From positions 150,540 through 214,539 of the forward strand of contig NZ_RXHJ01000007.1 of NCBI RefSeq assembly GCF_003955685.1: a DNA stretch of 64,000 nucleotides. The letters run 5' to 3'. Numbering within the stretch: position 1 is the stretch's first letter; every line of letters starts with the position of its first letter. This document shows, one piece after another, positions 1 through 10,427 of the stretch. The notes beneath the pieces were generated by a model. It was not told where the DNA came from. It searched no databases and was given only the letters and a program-made list of their open reading frames with translations. The stretch is from Corynebacterium hylobatis (lineage in GTDB: Bacteria > Actinomycetota > Actinomycetes > Mycobacteriales > Mycobacteriaceae). The position numbers and the translations under genes are program-made.

Positions 1-1193
1 TCGACCGGTTGGCGGCCATGCTCTCCGAGATGGATGCCACCCGCGGTACCGCCGGTAACTGGGCGTTCTACCTGTCGGTGCCACCGGACTACTTCTCCGA
101 TGTCTGCCACCAGCTGCAGCGCTCCGGACTCGCGGAAGCCGGGGAGCAGTCCTGGCGGCGGGTGATCATCGAGAAGCCCTTCGGCCACGACCAGGCCACC
201 GCGCGCGAGCTCAACCAGGTGGTCAACTCCGTCTTCCCGGAGGAGTCGGTGTTCCGCATCGACCACTACCTGGGCAAGGAGACGGTGCAGAACATCCTGG
301 CGCTGCGCTTCGCCAACCAGCTCTTCGACCCGCTGTGGAACGCGCACTACGTCGACCACGTGCAGATCACCATGGCCGAGGACATCGGCCTCGGTGGGCG
401 CGCCGGCTACTACGACGGTATCGGCGCCGCCCGCGACGTCATGCAGAACCACCTCCTCCAGCTGTTGGCCCTCGTCGCCATGGAGGAGCCGGTCTCCTTC
501 GACCCGACGGAACTGCAGGACGAGAAGGTCAAGGTGCTGCGCGCCACGAAACCCGCCTACCCGCTGAACCGGACCACGGCACGTGGCCAGTACGCCGCCG
601 GCTGGCAGGGCTCCCACAAGGTCCGCGGCCTGCGGGAGGAGGAGGGCTTCGATCCCGAGTCCATCACCGAGACCTACGCGGCCTGCACCCTGGAGATCAA
701 CTCCCGCCGCTGGGCGGGCGTGCCCTTCTACCTGCGGACCGGGAAGCGTCTGGGCCGCCGCGTCACGGAGATCGCCCTGGTGTTCAAGGAGGCCCCGCAC
801 CAGCCCTTCCTCGAGGGGCAGACCTCCTCGCTGGGCAAGAACGCCATCGTCATCCGCGTCCAGCCGGACGAGGGTGTGCTCATGCGCTTCGGCTCCAAGG
901 TACCCGGCTCCGCGATGGAGGTGCGTGACGTGAACATGGACTTCTCCTATGCGGAGGCCTTCACCGAGGAATCCCCGGAGGCATACGAACGCCTCATCCT
1001 GGATGCACTGCTCGACGAGTCCAGCCTCTTCCCCACCAACGAGGAGGTCGAACTGTCCTGGGCGATCCTCGACCCGATCCTGGATTACTGGGCGGAGAGC
1101 GGGCAGCCGGAGGAGTACGAGTCCGGTACCTGGGGTCCGGTCAGCGCCGACCGGGTGCTCGAACGTACCGGCCGTGCCTGGCGCCGTCCCTAG
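1..1193 (+). CDS. zwf: Glucose-6-phosphate 1-dehydrogenase (5' end outside window)
   Basis: Oxidises glucose-6-phosphate to 6-phosphogluconolactone with NADP, the entry step of the oxidative pentose phosphate pathway in the cytoplasm. The frame is open from base 3, so the gene starts upstream. About 397 codons are present; from memory the family has about 500, so roughly the first 110 residues are missing. The substrate-binding motif RIDHYLGKE begins at base 255, and IEKPFGHD lies upstream of it. The gene is followed after 21 bp by opcA and then pgl, the usual corynebacterial set. Confidence 0.96.
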   Translation, partial: DRLAAMLSEMDATRGTAGNWAFYLSVPPDYFSDVCHQLQRSGLAEAGEQSWRRVIIEKPFGHDQATARELNQVVNSVFPEESVFRIDHYLGKETVQNILALRFANQLFDPLWNAHYVDHVQITMAEDIGLGGRAGYYDGIGAARDVMQNHLLQLLALVAMEEPVSFDPTELQDEKVKVLRATKPAYPLNRTTARGQYAAGWQGSHKVRGLREEEGFDPESITETYAACTLEINSRRWAGVPFYLRTGKRLGRRVTEIALVFKEAPHQPFLEGQTSSLGKNAIVIRVQPDEGVLMRFGSKVPGSAMEVRDVNMDFSYAEAFTEESPEAYERLILDALLDESSLFPTNEEVELSWAILDPILDYWAESGQPEEYESGTWGPVSADRVLERTGRAWRRP

Positions 1194-1214
1194 AAGATCC
1201 GAGAAAGGCCGTAC

Positions 1215-2141
1215 ATGATCATCACCCTGCCGGACACCGACACCCGCAACATCGCCACCAGTCTGCTCGAGGCCCGGGAGAACTACTCCCAGACCACCGG
1301 GCGGGTGCTCACCCTCATCGTCGTCGCCGCGCTCGACGACGACGTCGACCACATCATCTCCGTCACCCGTGACGCCTCCCACGAACACCCCGCCCGCGTG
1401 CTGGTGCTGCTCACCGGCAGTGGTGAGGGGAAACCGCATCTCGACGCCGAGGTACGCGTCGGCGGTCACGCCGGTGCCTCGGAAATGGTCATCATGCGCA
1501 TCAACGGCGAGATGGTCGACCATCTCGCGGCAGTGGTCACCCCCCTGCTGCTGCCCGACACCCCCGTCGTCGCGTGGTGGCCGACCACCGCCCCCGACAA
1601 CCCCTCGGCCCACCCGGTGGGCCGGCTCGCCCAGCGCCGGATCACCAACGCCGATTACTGCGCCACCGACGACATCCTCTCGCAGATGAGCCGCTCCTAC
1701 GCCCCCGGTGACTCGGACGTGGTGTGGTCGAAGATCACCGGCTGGCGCGGCATCGTCGTCTCCGCCCTCGACCGCCACCCGCAGGAGGCCGTCGAGTCCG
1801 CCACCCTCATCGGCCCGGCCCACGAACCCTCGATCGACATCGCGGCCGGCTGGCTCGCCGACCGCCTCGGGGTGCCCGTCGCCCGCGTGGTGTGCGCCCC
1901 CGGTGACGATCACCGTCTCTTCCCAATCCGTTCCCTGCGTTTCGACCGGGCCTCCGGGCCGCTCACCGTCGAGGTGGTCGACCACCGCACCATCCGCGTG
2001 CAGCTGCCCGGCAACCCCGAGTCCCTCGTCGCGATGAACGCCCGTTCCGACGCCGACTGCATCGCCGAGGAACTGCGCCACCTCGACCCCGATCTCGCCT
2101 ACGCCAATGCCCTGCGCGGCCTCAGCCGCGTCGCGCACTGA
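1215..2141 (+). CDS. opcA: Glucose-6-phosphate dehydrogenase assembly protein OpcA
   Basis: OpcA is an accessory protein needed for full activity of glucose-6-phosphate dehydrogenase in cyanobacteria and actinobacteria. The 308-residue protein begins MIITLPDTDTRNIA and ends in GLSRVAH; length and position directly after zwf fit the family. The ATG at 1215 follows a purine-rich GAGAAAGG at 1201-1208. It is co-directional with zwf and pgl and probably shares their transcript. I see no catalytic motif, as expected for an assembly factor. The call rests on family recognition plus context. Confidence 0.92.
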   Translation: MIITLPDTDTRNIATSLLEARENYSQTTGRVLTLIVVAALDDDVDHIISVTRDASHEHPARVLVLLTGSGEGKPHLDAEVRVGGHAGASEMVIMRINGEMVDHLAAVVTPLLLPDTPVVAWWPTTAPDNPSAHPVGRLAQRRITNADYCATDDILSQMSRSYAPGDSDVVWSKITGWRGIVVSALDRHPQEAVESATLIGPAHEPSIDIAAGWLADRLGVPVARVVCAPGDDHRLFPIRSLRFDRASGPLTVEVVDHRTIRVQLPGNPESLVAMNARSDADCIAEELRHLDPDLAYANALRGLSRVAH

Positions 2142-2158
2142 CCCCAGTGAAGGAAAAC

Positions 2159-2899
2159 ATGGTCTCCCTCCGTCGTCCCGACACCCTGTCCACCCTCATC
2201 GACCAGGCCGCAACCTCGTTCATCGACGTCATCACCTCTGTCCAGGCCACCGGCCGCAGCCGCCACCGTGACGGCACCGCCCGGATCGTGCTCACCGGCG
2301 GCGGCGCCGGCATCGGCCTGCTGGAGCGCGTCCGGGTCCTGGAGGCCGAGGACCCCAGGATCGACTGGTCGCATGTCCACGTCTTCTTCGGAGACGAACG
2401 CAATGTGCCCGTCACCCACGCCGATTCCAACGAGGGGCAGGCCCGGCAGGCGCTGCTCGACCACGTGGACATCCCCGAGGAGAACATCCACGGTTACGGC
2501 CTGGGTCAGGTCGCCATGTGGGAGGCGGCCGACAACTACCAGGCGGTACTCAACGAGGTGGCCCCGCAGGGCTTCGACCTCCACCTGCTGGGGATGGGCC
2601 ATGAGGGCCACATCAACTCACTGTTCCCCCACACCGAGGCCGTCCGGGAATCGGAACGGCTGGTCATCGCGATCACGGACTCCCCCAAGCCGCCGGCTGA
2701 GCGGGTCACCCTGACGCTGCCGGCCATCCACCGCGCCGACCAGGTCTGGCTGCTGGTCGCCGGGGCGGAGAAGGCGGAGGCTGCGGCGCACGTCCTCGCC
2801 GGTTCCGATCCGGCCGCCTGGCCTGCCGCCGGGGCGCGCGGCAATGACGACACCGTCCTGTACGTCACCGACGACGCCGCAACCGACCTGGACCGGTGA
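2159..2899 (+). CDS. pgl: 6-phosphogluconolactonase
   Basis: Hydrolyses 6-phosphogluconolactone to 6-phosphogluconate, following the zwf step. The 246-residue protein has the GlcN6P isomerase/6-PGL fold marks: GGGAGIG near residue 47, FFGDERNVP at 76-84 and GMGHEGHINSLFPH at 145-158. A GTG 12 bases earlier is in frame, but AAGGA at 2150-2154 sits five bases before the ATG at 2159, so I chose that ATG. Also called devB in some annotations. The stop overlaps the next start (TGATG), suggesting translational coupling to the hydrolase. Confidence 0.94.
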   Translation: MVSLRRPDTLSTLIDQAATSFIDVITSVQATGRSRHRDGTARIVLTGGGAGIGLLERVRVLEAEDPRIDWSHVHVFFGDERNVPVTHADSNEGQARQALLDHVDIPEENIHGYGLGQVAMWEAADNYQAVLNEVAPQGFDLHLLGMGHEGHINSLFPHTEAVRESERLVIAITDSPKPPAERVTLTLPAIHRADQVWLLVAGAEKAEAAAHVLAGSDPAAWPAAGARGNDDTVLYVTDDAATDLDR

Positions 2900-3816
2900 T
2901 GCCCGGCCGCCTGCCCTCCTGGCGTGACTACGCCGCCTTTCTCCCGGAAGGCAGGCGGAGGCAGGTCGCTGCGCCGACCACGCAACGGTGGATGTGGCGC
3001 GGCCATGATGTCCGCATCCTGCGCCGCGGTGCGGGGCAGGCACCGGTCCGGGTGCTGCTGGTCCACGGGGGCGGTGGGCACGCCGAGGCGCTGTGGCCGC
3101 TGGCCTCCCTCATCCGGGCCGACGTCGCCGATCTTGCCGCGGTGGATCTGCCTCTCTACGGCTCCACTCTCCCGGCGGATCCGGCTGCGGTGCGTTACGA
3201 CGACTGGGTGGGTCTGCTTGTCGACTTCATCGCGACGGAGGACGACGGCCGCCCGCTGGTGCTGCTCGGCGCGAGTATGGGCGGGCTGTTGTCCGTGGAG
3301 ACCGCGGAACGCTCAGGCCGGGTCGCCGCGGCGGTGGTCACCTGCCTGTTGGACCCCGCAGACTGGCGGGCCCGTCTGGCCATGGCCCGCTTCGGTCTCC
3401 TGGGTGTGCTGGGGGCGGCGCTCCCGCGCCGACTCCCCGGCCCGCTGGCCCACCGGCTGATCCCCATGAACTGGGTGGCCGACCTCGGTGCCATGAGCCG
3501 CGACCCGGGACTCACCTGGTTGTGCGCGACGGATCCCCGCGGCGGTGGTGTGCAGGTACCGGTGGATTTCCTCGCCTCATACCTCCGCTACCCCCACACC
3601 CGACCCGAACAGGTGGAGACGCCGGTCCTGCTGGCGCATCCGGCCAGGGATGACTGGACGCCGGCGGAGATCAGCGTCCGGTGGCTGCGGCGCAGTCCCG
3701 CGCAGGCCGGGATCCGGCTGCTGGCGGAATGCGGTCACTTCCCGGTGGAGGAACCGGGCCTGGGCCACCTCATCGAGGAGGTCGAGCAGACCTGCCTCGG
3801 CCTCGTGGCTGACTAG
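2899..3816 (+). CDS. Alpha/beta hydrolase, substrate unknown
   Basis: A 305-residue serine hydrolase of the alpha/beta fold. HGGGG near residue 56 suits the oxyanion hole, and LLGASMGG places the nucleophile at Ser126. Candidate catalytic Asp and His are in HPARDDWTP and AECGHFPVEEPG. No signal peptide is obvious, so it is probably cytoplasmic. It starts inside the pgl stop (TGATG) and is likely co-transcribed with the pentose phosphate genes. Its stop overlaps the secG stop on the other strand. The substrate cannot be read from the sequence; a lactone or ester would be a guess. Confidence 0.8.
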   Translation: MPGRLPSWRDYAAFLPEGRRRQVAAPTTQRWMWRGHDVRILRRGAGQAPVRVLLVHGGGGHAEALWPLASLIRADVADLAAVDLPLYGSTLPADPAAVRYDDWVGLLVDFIATEDDGRPLVLLGASMGGLLSVETAERSGRVAAAVVTCLLDPADWRARLAMARFGLLGVLGAALPRRLPGPLAHRLIPMNWVADLGAMSRDPGLTWLCATDPRGGGVQVPVDFLASYLRYPHTRPEQVETPVLLAHPARDDWTPAEISVRWLRRSPAQAGIRLLAECGHFPVEEPGLGHLIEEVEQTCLGLVAD

Positions 3817-4049
3817 CCGCCGTAGGCCTGGATGAGGTTGAGGGCGATGATGCAGACGATCCAGATGATCGCCATGAAGATGGTGTAACGGTCGAGGTTC
3901 TTCTCGACGATCGTCGAACCCGACAGGTTCGACTGCACGCCACCACCGAAGAGGCTGGACAGGCCGCCGCCCTTGCCCTTGTGCAGCAGCACGAACACCG
4001 TGACGAGCACGGCGGAGAGCACGAGGATGATCTGGAGCGCAAGGGTCAT
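3813..4049 (-). CDS. secG: Preprotein translocase subunit SecG
   Basis: Small inner-membrane subunit that assists SecYE in protein export. The 78-residue protein has two membrane segments, about residues 4-22 and 55-74, separated by a glycine-rich loop (LHKGKGGGLSSLFGGG), the classic SecG layout. The ATG at 4049 is preceded by AAAGGACC. It lies downstream of ppc, as in other corynebacteria. Its stop codon overlaps that of the convergent hydrolase gene by two bases, leaving no room for a terminator between them. Confidence 0.95.
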   Translation of the reverse strand: MTLALQIILVLSAVLVTVFVLLHKGKGGGLSSLFGGGVQSNLSGSTIVEKNLDRYTIFMAIIWIVCIIALNLIQAYGG

Positions 4050-4095
4050 GGTGCTTGGTGGTCCTTTGAGGGGTCGGCGGGTGAAACTCCTGGAC

Positions 4096-4101
4096 AGTCT
4101 A
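4096..4101 (-). promoter_or_regulatory. Possible -10 element for secG
   Basis: Read on the minus strand the bases are TAGACT, fitting the corynebacterial TANNNT -10 pattern, about 47 bases upstream of the secG ATG and just after the ppc stop. No good -35 is visible. The ten bases GTAGACTGTC recur before def. Confidence 0.3.
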
Positions 4102-4109
4102 CATCAGGA

Positions 4110-6881
4110 CTAACCGGAGTTGCGGAGGGCGGTGGCGAGCCCGTTCATCGTCAGCTGGATGCCGCGGGAGACGGCCTCGCGGCTGTCACCGGCACGGTGT
4201 CGGCGCAGCAGCTCCACCTGGATGATGTTCAGGGGCAGCAGATAGGGGAAACGGCGCCGCACGGAGCGGGCCAGGGCAGGGTTGTCCGCCAGCAGCTCCT
4301 CGCTGCCGGTGACGGTGCTGAACATCTCCCTGGTCAGTTCGAATTCCGCGGCGATGATGCCGTGGATGCGTCCGGCGATCTCGCGGTCGTCGACAAGCCG
4401 GGCGTACAGGGCGGCCAGCTCCATGCCGGCCTTGGACATGACCTGGGCCATGTTGGAGACGACCGAGGAGAAGAAGGGCCACGTCTCGTAGAGGGCGCGC
4501 AGTTCGGCGATGCGCGCCTCGCGGTCCTCCCCTGATTCGATCCACTCCTGCAGGGCCGTGCCTACGCCGAACCAGCCGGGCAGCAGCACGCGCGCCTGCG
4601 ACCAGGCGAGCACCCACGGGATGGCCCGCAGATCCTCCACGCCCTTTGTCTGCTTCCGCGATGTCGGACGGGAACCGATGTTGAGGGCACCGATCTCACC
4701 CAGCGGGGTCGACTGGGTGAAATAAGGGATGAAGCCGGGATCCTCGTGCACGAGGGCGGAGTATTTCCGGCGGCTGATGGCGGCCAGTTCACGCATGATG
4801 TCCACGGCGCGTGCCCGGTCGGCCAGTTCGTCGACCGGCAGGAGGCTGGCCTCCAGCGTCGCGGAGACCAGCGCCTCGAGGTTGCGGCGGGCGGTGCGCG
4901 GCGAGCCGTACTTGGCGGAGATGATCTCGCCCTGCTCTGTGATGCGCACGGAACCATCGACCGCGCCCTGGGGTTGGGCGAGCAGCGCCTCATAGGAGGG
5001 GCCGCCGCCCCGGCCGACGGTGCCGCCCCTGCCGTGGAACAGACGCAGACGTACCCCGTGCTCCCGGCCGGCCGCCACCAGCTGGGTCTCCGCGTCGTAG
5101 AGTGCCCAGTTCGCGGCGAAGTAACCCCCGTCCTTGTTGGAGTCGGAGTAGCCCAACATGACCTCCTGGACGTTGCCGCGCTGGGCGAGGTAAGCCCGGT
5201 ACAGCGGCAGCTCCCACAACCTGCGGAGGATGTCGGCGCCGGCCTCGAGGTCGTCGATGGTCTCGAACAGGGGGATGATGTCGATGCTGCCGCCCGGCCC
5301 CTCCCCGTTCGCCCGGATGAGACCGACTTCCTTGAGCAGCACCATCGGCTCGAGGATGTCACTGACCGACTGGGCCATGGAGATGATCTGGTGCGGGATC
5401 ATGTCCGCACCGAAGCGGGCGACGCTGTCGGCCGCCTGCTGGATGAGGTCGAGTTCCCGCTGGGTGGCCTCGCTGAAACGGCGGTAGCCGCGCGGGACGA
5501 GCGGGCGTGGGGTGCGCAGTTCCCGGGTGAGCAGCTCGATCCTCTCCTCCTCCCCCAGCGAGTGGTACGCGGGGTGGACGTGCGCAGTGGCGAAGACCTC
5601 GGAGAGGACATTCTCGAAGCTCTCGGAGTTCTGGCGCAGGTCGATCGAGTGGAGGTGGAAGCCGAAGCTGGCGACCGCCGCCCGGATGGTGGCCAGGCAG
5701 TCGTCGGCGATGATGGCGTCGTTGGACATCCGCAGGGAATCGTCGACGATCTTCAGGTCAGCGTCGAATTCCACCGGGGAGGTGTAAGGCTCGTGCACGC
5801 GGTGCCAGGTACCTTCGACGGCATCCTCACCGATGAGGGCGGCGGTGGTGGCCAGGATGCGCCCCCGGATGCCGTGGACGGCACGGCGGTAGGGTTCGTC
5901 GACGCGTGAGGCGACATCGTTGTGGCCGCGGCCGGCGAGTTCGACCAGCTCGACGGTGACCGCGGTCATCCGGTCGGAGAGACTGAGTTCGTTCTCGAGG
6001 TCGTGGAGCTGGTCAGCGTAGTGGCGCAGAACGGTCTGCGCGGCCCGCCGGGAGGCGTAGTCGAGGGTCTGGGCGGTGACGAAGGGGTTGCCGTCGTGGT
6101 CGCCCCCGATCCAGGAGCCGGGGCGGACGATGGCCCGGGCCGCACTGCCCTGCAGTTCAGCATGGAAACGACCCGTGAGGGTGTCGTGGACGTCCTGGTT
6201 CAGCGCCGGGATTTCCTGGAGCAGGGAGAGCAGGTAGTAGCGCAGGCCGACCTCGATCTCGTCCTCGATGCGGGGACGGGACTGGCGGATCAGCGCGGTC
6301 TGCCACAGGATGGTCATGCGCCGGCGGATGCGGTGCTCGATGTCCGCGAGCCGTGATTCGGTGCGCGCCGTCGGATCGGCGTCCTGGACGCGGTGCCGGT
6401 CCAGCATCAGCCGGGTGATGTTCTTCTGGGCGTCGAAGACCGTGCGGCGGCGTGTCTCCGTGGGATGCGCGGTGAACACCGGGGCCACCAGGGCCTCCGA
6501 CAGGATCTTCCCGACGTCCGCGGCCCCTACCCCGGCGGCCTCGTACTTCTCCCAGGTCGCCTCGAGCGTGGAGTCGGGGACCCCGCCGCCGTCGAGGACG
6601 GCCTCATGGTTGAAGTCGTCGTGGATGTCCTCCGCCAGATTCGCCATGAGGGCGAAGTGGCTGAAGGCCCGGATGACGGGGGTCGCGCGGTGTGGGTCGA
6701 TGTTGCGGAACAGATCGACGAGCACCTCCAGGGAGGCGTTGCCCTTGGCCACCTCGAATGCCTGGCGGCGGGCGTGTTCAACCAGGTCAAAGACCTCCTG
6801 CCCCTCCTGTTCCGCGATCACCTGGCCGAGGATCCGGCCCAGATAGCGGATGTCTTCCTGCAGATGATCACGGTCGGCCAT
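4110..6881 (-). CDS. ppc: Phosphoenolpyruvate carboxylase
   Basis: Carboxylates PEP to oxaloacetate, the main anaplerotic reaction in corynebacteria. The 923-residue protein matches the usual length (about 919 in C. glutamicum, from memory). Catalytic signatures are TAHPTE at 137-142 with the key His139, GYSDSNKDGG, FHGRGGTVGRGGG and GSRPTSR. The frame stays open upstream, but MADRDHLQED at 6881 is the start: AGGAGAA lies about eight bases before it, and the upstream extension is proline/serine-rich out-of-frame composition. It lies 37 bases after tpiA in the gap-pgk-tpi-ppc series. Confidence 0.97.
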   Translation of the reverse strand: MADRDHLQEDIRYLGRILGQVIAEQEGQEVFDLVEHARRQAFEVAKGNASLEVLVDLFRNIDPHRATPVIRAFSHFALMANLAEDIHDDFNHEAVLDGGGVPDSTLEATWEKYEAAGVGAADVGKILSEALVAPVFTAHPTETRRRTVFDAQKNITRLMLDRHRVQDADPTARTESRLADIEHRIRRRMTILWQTALIRQSRPRIEDEIEVGLRYYLLSLLQEIPALNQDVHDTLTGRFHAELQGSAARAIVRPGSWIGGDHDGNPFVTAQTLDYASRRAAQTVLRHYADQLHDLENELSLSDRMTAVTVELVELAGRGHNDVASRVDEPYRRAVHGIRGRILATTAALIGEDAVEGTWHRVHEPYTSPVEFDADLKIVDDSLRMSNDAIIADDCLATIRAAVASFGFHLHSIDLRQNSESFENVLSEVFATAHVHPAYHSLGEEERIELLTRELRTPRPLVPRGYRRFSEATQRELDLIQQAADSVARFGADMIPHQIISMAQSVSDILEPMVLLKEVGLIRANGEGPGGSIDIIPLFETIDDLEAGADILRRLWELPLYRAYLAQRGNVQEVMLGYSDSNKDGGYFAANWALYDAETQLVAAGREHGVRLRLFHGRGGTVGRGGGPSYEALLAQPQGAVDGSVRITEQGEIISAKYGSPRTARRNLEALVSATLEASLLPVDELADRARAVDIMRELAAISRRKYSALVHEDPGFIPYFTQSTPLGEIGALNIGSRPTSRKQTKGVEDLRAIPWVLAWSQARVLLPGWFGVGTALQEWIESGEDREARIAELRALYETWPFFSSVVSNMAQVMSKAGMELAALYARLVDDREIAGRIHGIIAAEFELTREMFSTVTGSEELLADNPALARSVRRRFPYLLPLNIIQVELLRRHRAGDSREAVSRGIQLTMNGLATALRNSG

Positions 6882-6918
6882 GAGGTGGGTTCTCCTGGTG
6901 TTCGGTGGCGGGGTCGGG

Positions 6919-7701
6919 TCAGGCGACGGCGCCTGCGGCGGCGGCCGCGAGACGGGCGAATTCCTCGCCGTCCAGCGAGGCACCGCCGACGAGACCGCCG
7001 TCGACGTCCGTCTGGCTGATGATCTCCGCGATGGAGTCGGTCTTGACGGAACCGCCGTAGAGGATGCGGATGCCGGCGGCGACCTCCTCACCGGCGAGCT
7101 CACGGATGAGGCCACGGATGGCGGCGCACACCTCCTGCGCGTCGGCGGCGGAGGCGACCTTGCCGGTGCCGATGGCCCAGACCGGCTCGTAGGCGATGAC
7201 GGTCTTCGCCAGGTCCTCGGCGGACAGACCGGCGAGGGAATCGCGGGTCTGGTTGACCACGTGCTCGACGTGGGTGCCGGCCTCGCGGATCTCCAGCGGC
7301 TCGCCGACGCACACGATCGGGCTGATGCCGTGCCTGAGGGCGGCGGCGGCCTTGGCGGCGACCAGCTCATCGGATTCGTTGTGGTGCTCGCGGCGCTCGG
7401 AGTGGCCGACGATGACCCAGGTGCAGCCGAGCTTGGCCAGCATCTGGGCGGAGACCTCACCGGTGTAGGCGCCGGACTCGTGCTGCGAGACGTCCTGTGC
7501 GCCGAAGGTGATGTTCAGCTTGTCGCCGTCGACGAGGGTCTGCACGGAGCGAATGTCGGTGAAGGGAACGGTGACGGCGACGTCGACCTTCTCGTAGTGG
7601 TCCTTCGGCAGGGCGAAGTCCAGCTTCTGGACGGTCGCGATCGCCTGGTGGTGGTCCAGGTTCATCTTCCAGTTGCCGGCGATGAGGGGGGTGCGTGCCA
7701 T
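6919..7701 (-). CDS. tpiA: Triosephosphate isomerase
   Basis: Interconverts dihydroxyacetone phosphate and glyceraldehyde-3-phosphate. The 260-residue TIM barrel shows GNWKMN at 9-14 (Lys12), VGHSERRE with the electrophilic His100, and [11 protein letters not shown] at 171-181 with catalytic Glu172. Length is normal. ATG start at 7701, 33 bases after pgk, consistent with one glycolytic operon. Confidence 0.97.
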   Translation of the reverse strand: MARTPLIAGNWKMNLDHHQAIATVQKLDFALPKDHYEKVDVAVTVPFTDIRSVQTLVDGDKLNITFGAQDVSQHESGAYTGEVSAQMLAKLGCTWVIVGHSERREHHNESDELVAAKAAAALRHGISPIVCVGEPLEIREAGTHVEHVVNQTRDSLAGLSAEDLAKTVIAYEPVWAIGTGKVASAADAQEVCAAIRGLIRELAGEEVAAGIRILYGGSVKTDSIAEIISQTDVDGGLVGGASLDGEEFARLAAAAAGAVA

Positions 7702-7734
7702 GGTGGCACTCCTTTCAGGTGGGGAAACCGGGTG

Positions 7735-8952
7735 CTAGCGGTTGAGGACGGAGACGCCCGGCAGTTCCTTGCCCTCGAGGAATTCGAGGGAGGCGCCGCC
7801 ACCGGTGGAGATGTGGGAGAAGCCGGCCTCGTCCAGGCCGAGGACGCGGACGGAGGCGGCGGAGTCGCCGCCGCCGACGACGGAGAAGGAGCCGTTGTCG
7901 GCGGTCGCGTCGATGATGGCCTGGGCCACGCCCTTGGTGCCCTGGGAGAACGGTGCCATCTCGAAGACGCCCATCGGGCCGTTCCAGAAGACGGTCTTCG
8001 AGGTGGCGAGCACCTCGGCGAACTTCTCCACGGACTCCGGGCCGATGTCCGGGGACAGCCAACCCTCCGGGATGCCGTCGAGGGCGACAATCTTGTGCTC
8101 GGCGTCGGCGGAGAACTCGGAGGCGGCGATGAGGTCGACCGGCAGGACGATCTTGTCGCCGAAGCGGGCGAGGAGGTCCTTGCAGGTGTCGATCATCTCC
8201 TCCTGGAGGAGGGACTTCTGGGTGTTGTAACCCTGGGAGGCGAGGAAGGTGTAGCACATGCCACCGCCGATGATGATCTTGTCGGCCTTGCCGGCCAGGG
8301 CCTCGATGACGCCCAGCTTGTCGGAGACCTTGGAGCCGCCGAGGATGACCACGTAGGGGGATTCGGGGTTGGTGGCGGTCTTCTCCAGGACGGAGATCTC
8401 CTTCTCCACCAGCCTGCCGGCGTAGGCCGGGAGACGCTTGGCCACGTCGTAAACGGAGGCCTGCGCACGGTGGACGACGCCGAAACCGTCAGAGACGAAG
8501 GCACCGTTGTCGGCGGCGAGCTCGGCGAGCTGCTCGGCGAAGGCGCCGCGCTCGGCCTCGTCCTTGGACGTCTCGCGGGCGTCGAAACGCACGTTCTCCA
8601 GCAGGAGGACATCGCCCCCGGTCAGGCCGTTGGCACGCTCGTGGGCGTCCTCACCGACGACGTCGCCTGCCAGGGCCACGTACTGGCCCAGGGCATCGGA
8701 CAGGGCCTCGGCGACCGGGGCCAGGGAGTACCTGGCGTTGACCTCGCCCTTGGGGCGACCGAGGTGGGCCATGACGATGACCTTGGCGCCGCCCTCGACG
8801 AGCGCCTGCAGGGTGGGCAGGGAGGCGGTGATGCGTCCCGCGTCGGTGATCTCACCGGCGTCATTGAGCGGGACGTTGAAATCCGAGCGGACGAGGATGT
8901 GGCGGTCTTCGACACCCTCGTCGAGCAGGTCCTGCAGGGTCTTGACGGTCAT
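7735..8952 (-). CDS. pgk: Phosphoglycerate kinase
   Basis: Transfers phosphate from 1,3-bisphosphoglycerate to ADP. The 405-residue protein has the N-lobe signature [10 protein letters not shown] near residue 22 and the C-lobe nucleotide loop GGGDSAASV. It starts with [13 protein letters not shown] at 8952. It follows gap after a 162-base gap holding two hairpins, which may set the ratio of gap to pgk message. Confidence 0.97.
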   Translation of the reverse strand: MTVKTLQDLLDEGVEDRHILVRSDFNVPLNDAGEITDAGRITASLPTLQALVEGGAKVIVMAHLGRPKGEVNARYSLAPVAEALSDALGQYVALAGDVVGEDAHERANGLTGGDVLLLENVRFDARETSKDEAERGAFAEQLAELAADNGAFVSDGFGVVHRAQASVYDVAKRLPAYAGRLVEKEISVLEKTATNPESPYVVILGGSKVSDKLGVIEALAGKADKIIIGGGMCYTFLASQGYNTQKSLLQEEMIDTCKDLLARFGDKIVLPVDLIAASEFSADAEHKIVALDGIPEGWLSPDIGPESVEKFAEVLATSKTVFWNGPMGVFEMAPFSQGTKGVAQAIIDATADNGSFSVVGGGDSAASVRVLGLDEAGFSHISTGGGASLEFLEGKELPGVSVLNR

Positions 8953-9011
8953 GGCTGGCTCCTTGACTCTATGTGTTGATGAGTGAAAATGGCGGCTGAA
9001 GATGGTGGCTC

Positions 9012-9059
9012 CGGCTGGACAGCCGAAGGGCCCGGCGTGTGCCGAGGCACACCCGGGCC
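9012..9059 (-). other. Two tandem hairpins between gap and pgk
   Basis: CGGCT (9012-9016) pairs with AGCCG (9021-9025). GGCCCGG plus GTGTGCC (9029-9043, one bulged C at 9036) pairs with GGCACAC plus CCGGGCC (9046-9059), a 14-bp stem. No U-run follows in the direction of transcription, and pgk lies downstream, so processing, stabilisation or partial attenuation is more likely than full termination. Confidence 0.6.
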
Positions 9060-9114
9060 GCAGGGCCGCACCTCCCCAGGCCTCAGCTGTGGGCCGGGAA
9101 GATGCCGGGTGTCT

Positions 9115-10189
<1,075 letters not shown>

Positions 10190-10394
10190 GTGTCACGGCC
10201 CATCAGGTCACAGTTTAGCGACAGTTTCCCACCCCCGCAGCGGTCAAACAGACGGATCCGGACCTGTGGACACGTCATATCCCCGCTTCCCGGCCCGCCG
10301 AACCCCGGGAACTGATGAATATCGCTGTCAACAGCGCCTCAAGCCCCTGGCAAGGAGCAGGCAGGGGAGAAATTAAATCCGCACCCGCAGGCCC

Positions 10395-10414
10395 GTTCCA
10401 CCCCCGAATGGAAC
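10395..10414 (-). terminator. Weak hairpin downstream of whiA
   Basis: GTTCCA (10395-10400) pairs with TGGAAC (10409-10414), starting 13 bases after the whiA stop. The stem is short and no U-run follows immediately, so termination is doubtful. Confidence 0.3.
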
Positions 10415-10427
10415 AGAACTGCCGCTG

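Noticed and set aside
6880..8979. Long plus-strand open frame opposite tpiA and pgk
   Set aside because: Antisense shadow with low-complexity GDGG-type composition; the minus-strand glycolytic genes explain the DNA.
10190..10212. GlxR (cAMP-type) site upstream of gap
   Set aside because: GTCAC elements occur, but as direct copies; no TGTGA-N6-TCACA palindrome is formed.
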